DNA from: Gammaproteobacteria bacterium
GTDB taxonomy: Bacteria > Pseudomonadota > Gammaproteobacteria > Pseudomonadales > Porticoccaceae
Direction of reading: 5' to 3'
Assembly: GCA_003645535.1 (NCBI GenBank)
Contig: QNFP01000010.1
Coordinates: 1-39,968, forward strand
Length of the DNA stretch: 39,968 nt
Shown here one piece after another: positions 37,771 through 39,968 of this stretch (position 1 is the stretch's first letter; each line of letters begins with the position of its first letter). The position numbers and the translations under genes are program-made. The notes under the pieces were generated by a model that did no database searches, had not been told where the DNA came from, and saw only the letters and a list, made by a program, of their open reading frames with translations.

Positions 37771-39684
37771 CTAAAGTAATCGATTGATACGCTGTACAAA
37801 CAGGGCCGGATTATCCAGCTGTTCACCAGCGGACAATGCTGCCTGATCGTACAATATACCCACAAGATCTTCCGTCTTTTCTTTATCCGCCTCAGTTTCG
37901 AGACGTGATACCAGTTTGTGGGCCATATTGACTTCCAGTATGGGCTTGCTTTCTGGTACGGGCTGGCCTGCAGCCTCCATTATCTTTCTCATTTGTACGC
38001 TAACATCCCCCTGCCCAAGCACCAGACAGGCAGGAGACTCAGTCAGTCGCTTGGTAACCCTTACATCCTCTACTTTATCACCCAGTACTGACTTGATGAC
38101 TTCCAGCACTTTTTCCTTGAGCTCAACACCTTTTTCATCATCGGCATCATCTGATTTATCACCGCCCAGCTCACCCAGATCCAGCTCGCCACGACTAATA
38201 TCCTGCAATGGTTTGCCATCGAACTCAGGGATACCTGACATAGCCCATTCATCAATCCGTTCGCTCAACAAAAGCACCTCGATACCCTGTTTACGGAACA
38301 CTTCGAGATAAGCACTGTTGCGTGCTGCCACCTCAGTTTCAGCGATGAGATAATAGATTTTCTCCTGCCCAGTTTTCATGGCAGCGACATAATCAGCCAG
38401 AGATATCGATTCAGTTTCGCCGCGCGTTGTCGCAAATCTCAGCAAGCCGGCAATCTTTTCACGATTAACGAAATCTTCGGCGGGACCCTCTTTCAATACA
38501 GCACCAAAAGCCTGCCATACCTGCGCATAATCGTCCGGTTTCTCTGCGGCCATGGTTTCCAGCAAATCAAGAACTCGTTTAGTGAGTGCGGAACGGATGG
38601 AATCGACCGCTGGGCTGCTCTGCAATATTTCCCTGGACACATTGAGCGGAAGATCAGCGCAGTCCACAATACCTTTGATAAAGCGTAGATACAGCGGCAA
38701 AAACTGTTCGGCATCATCCATAATAAATGTGCGTTGAATGTACAGTTTTAAACCGCGGGCGGTATCGCGGTTATAAAGATCAAAGGGCGCGTGACTGGGC
38801 ACATAAACCAGGCTGGTGTAATCCAGCTTGCCTTCTACCCGATTGTGGCTCCAGGCCAACGGATTTTCAAAATCGTGGGAGATATGTTTATAAAACTCCT
38901 GATAGTCGCCATCTTCTATATCTTTTTTTGAACGTGTCCATAATGCGGTGGCTGAATTTACTCGCTCAAATTCGGGCACATCAACAATATCTTCTTCCTG
39001 CTCTTTGCCTTCCTCATCCACGGAGGGTGGCGGTGCGGGCTTAAGCATTTCCACGGGCACCGCAATATGATCGGAATACTTCTTGACCAGGCTGCGTAAG
39101 CGCCAGTCATTACCATACTCTTTTGCATCATCTTTCAGATGCAATGTGACTGTGGTGCCTCGATGAGGCCGATCCACGTTTTCCACGGTAAATTCAGACT
39201 CGCCATCGCAACTCCAACGTACACCCTCGTCAGCCTTGTCTCCGGCTCGACGCGACTCAACGGTAAGTTTGTCTGCTACCAGAAAACCAGAATAAAATCC
39301 CACACCAAACTGGCCGATCAGATGTGAGTCTTTCTGCTGATCACCACTTAGAGAGCCCAGGAACTCTGCCGTACCAGAGCGTGCGATAGTGCCGAGGTTG
39401 GCAACAATTTCATCACGATTCATACCAATGCCATTATCTGACACGGTGATAAGACCAGCTTCCTCATCAACTTCGATTTGAACCTTGAGATCGCTTTCAC
39501 CCTCGTACAATTCTTCTTTTTCCAACGCCTCAAATCGCAGCTTGTCGCAGGCATCCGATGCATTAGAGATCAATTCGCGTAAAAATATATCGCGATTGCT
39601 GTACAACGAATGAATCATCAAATGCAGTAATTGCTTGGCTTCCGTCTGAAAGCCCATGGTTTCTGTTTGTGCAGCTGCGGACAT
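37771..39684 (-). CDS. htpG: Chaperone HtpG (Hsp90)
   Basis: HtpG is the cytoplasmic Hsp90, an ATP-driven dimeric chaperone. The 637 residues include the GHKL ATPase domain with [32 protein letters not shown] and [12 protein letters not shown]. The middle and C-terminal dimerisation domains follow ([11 protein letters not shown]). The ORF start ([17 protein letters not shown]) is accepted because the first Met is preceded by a plausible AGGAG (AACAGGAGTAGGGT). A near-perfect sigma-32 promoter lies 70-100 bp upstream. Confidence 0.98.
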   Translation of the reverse strand: MSAAAQTETMGFQTEAKQLLHLMIHSLYSNRDIFLRELISNASDACDKLRFEALEKEELYEGESDLKVQIEVDEEAGLITVSDNGIGMNRDEIVANLGTIARSGTAEFLGSLSGDQQKDSHLIGQFGVGFYSGFLVADKLTVESRRAGDKADEGVRWSCDGESEFTVENVDRPHRGTTVTLHLKDDAKEYGNDWRLRSLVKKYSDHIAVPVEMLKPAPPPSVDEEGKEQEEDIVDVPEFERVNSATALWTRSKKDIEDGDYQEFYKHISHDFENPLAWSHNRVEGKLDYTSLVYVPSHAPFDLYNRDTARGLKLYIQRTFIMDDAEQFLPLYLRFIKGIVDCADLPLNVSREILQSSPAVDSIRSALTKRVLDLLETMAAEKPDDYAQVWQAFGAVLKEGPAEDFVNREKIAGLLRFATTRGETESISLADYVAAMKTGQEKIYYLIAETEVAARNSAYLEVFRKQGIEVLLLSERIDEWAMSGIPEFDGKPLQDISRGELDLGELGGDKSDDADDEKGVELKEKVLEVIKSVLGDKVEDVRVTKRLTESPACLVLGQGDVSVQMRKIMEAAGQPVPESKPILEVNMAHKLVSRLETEADKEKTEDLVGILYDQAALSAGEQLDNPALFVQRINRLL

Positions 39685-39753
39685 ACCCTACTCCTGTTTA
39701 AGATTTACTTTACAGATTACGACTGTCGGCCAGTGACCGAAATTTGGAGTACA

Positions 39754-39781
39754 CAATGGGGGCAATTCATCATTTTTCAAG
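39754..39781 (-). promoter_or_regulatory. Sigma-32 heat-shock promoter of htpG
   Basis: On the minus strand CTTGAAA and CCCCATTG are separated by 13 bases. The -35 element is an exact consensus match, and the -10 element differs only at its last base from CCCCATnT. It lies 70-97 bp before the htpG ATG. This is the strongest regulatory site in the window. Confidence 0.9.
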
Positions 39782-39820
39782 CCGATGAATTGCCGGTCAG
39801 ACGCTTTTCCGCATTCAAGA

Positions 39821-39968
39821 TCAGCTTTTTCCGGGCAACTCCGCTATGGCATAACCCCTGGCTGATAATTCATCATCCTGATTGGTAGCAATAATGCTGA
39901 ATTCAACATAGTTTTTATTGTCTTCCTGGAATTTTCGCATTACCTCTCCATTAAGGTACACCGTGTCC
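39821..39968 (-). CDS. C-terminus of a probable MaoC-like/hotdog-fold protein (5' end outside window)
   Basis: The minus strand is open from the window edge for 48 complete codons to a TGA. The segment (TVYLNGEVMRKFQEDNKNYV, then EFSIIATNQDDELSARGYAIAELPGK) resembles the final beta-strands of MaoC-type hydratase or related hotdog domains, which often end in a LP motif. The family assignment is weak because only the tail is visible. It is absent from the ORF track because it lacks a start inside the window. The htpG promoter lies after its stop. Confidence 0.5.
   Translation of the reverse strand, partial: DTVYLNGEVMRKFQEDNKNYVEFSIIATNQDDELSARGYAIAELPGKS

Overview
This looks like a chromosomal backbone segment from a free-living, probably marine gammaproteobacterium on the Pseudomonadales/Cellvibrionales side. 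The base composition is moderate, and every recognisable protein resembles Pseudomonas-type homologues. From memory, much of the gene order follows the Pseudomonas aeruginosa chromosome: nfuA, metH, cysI-DUF934, sohB, fimL, dnaQ-rnhA-methyltransferase, mltD, ppiD-hupB-lon-clpX-clpP-tig-tRNA-Leu, then aroC/prmB, gpsA and htpG. I see no prophage, integrase, insertion sequence or CRISPR array.

Left part (1-13.9 kb): a partial SMP-30/gluconolactonase-type beta-propeller gene, a TetR regulator and nfuA (Fe-S carrier) lie on the minus strand. Plus-strand genes follow: a large MscK/MscM-type mechanosensitive channel, metH (cobalamin-dependent methionine synthase), cysI (sulfite reductase) with its overlapping DUF934 partner, and a CPA2-type antiporter. 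metH and cysI link sulfate assimilation to methionine synthesis. Between them, on the minus strand, the ORF track misses a 37-residue single-pass membrane protein with a strong Shine-Dalgarno sequence and its own intrinsic terminator.

Middle (13.9-21.7 kb): sohB, an unknown two-helix membrane protein, fimL (a pseudo-Hpt pilus/cAMP regulator), dnaQ and rnhA (overlapping by 4 bp), a YafS-like methyltransferase, and divergently a short MltD-like lytic transglycosylase. The gloB gene I would expect beside mltD is absent. The 395-bp gap there holds tandem repeats and two perfect inverted repeats.

Right-centre (21.8-30.4 kb): the protein quality-control block ppiD, hupB, lon, clpX, clpP, tig and tRNA-Leu(UAG), all on the minus strand. 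lon has a sigma-32-like promoter, and clpX ends in an intrinsic terminator that begins at its stop codon.

Right (30.5-40 kb): a phosphomannose-isomerase-like cupin protein, an MFS transporter abutting aroC, prmB, divergent folE, sixA, gpsA and htpG. htpG has a near-perfect sigma-32 promoter, and the C-terminal end of a probable MaoC/hotdog-type protein reaches the window edge.

The most unusual signal is a set of short direct tandem repeats at gene borders. A 14-bp GGTAC-headed unit occurs at two unlinked intergenic sites. Repeats of 9, 13, 15 and 16 bp sit at or across the 3' ends of tig, ppiD, the TetR gene and folE. I found no new defence or biosynthetic system; the rest is mostly conserved housekeeping.
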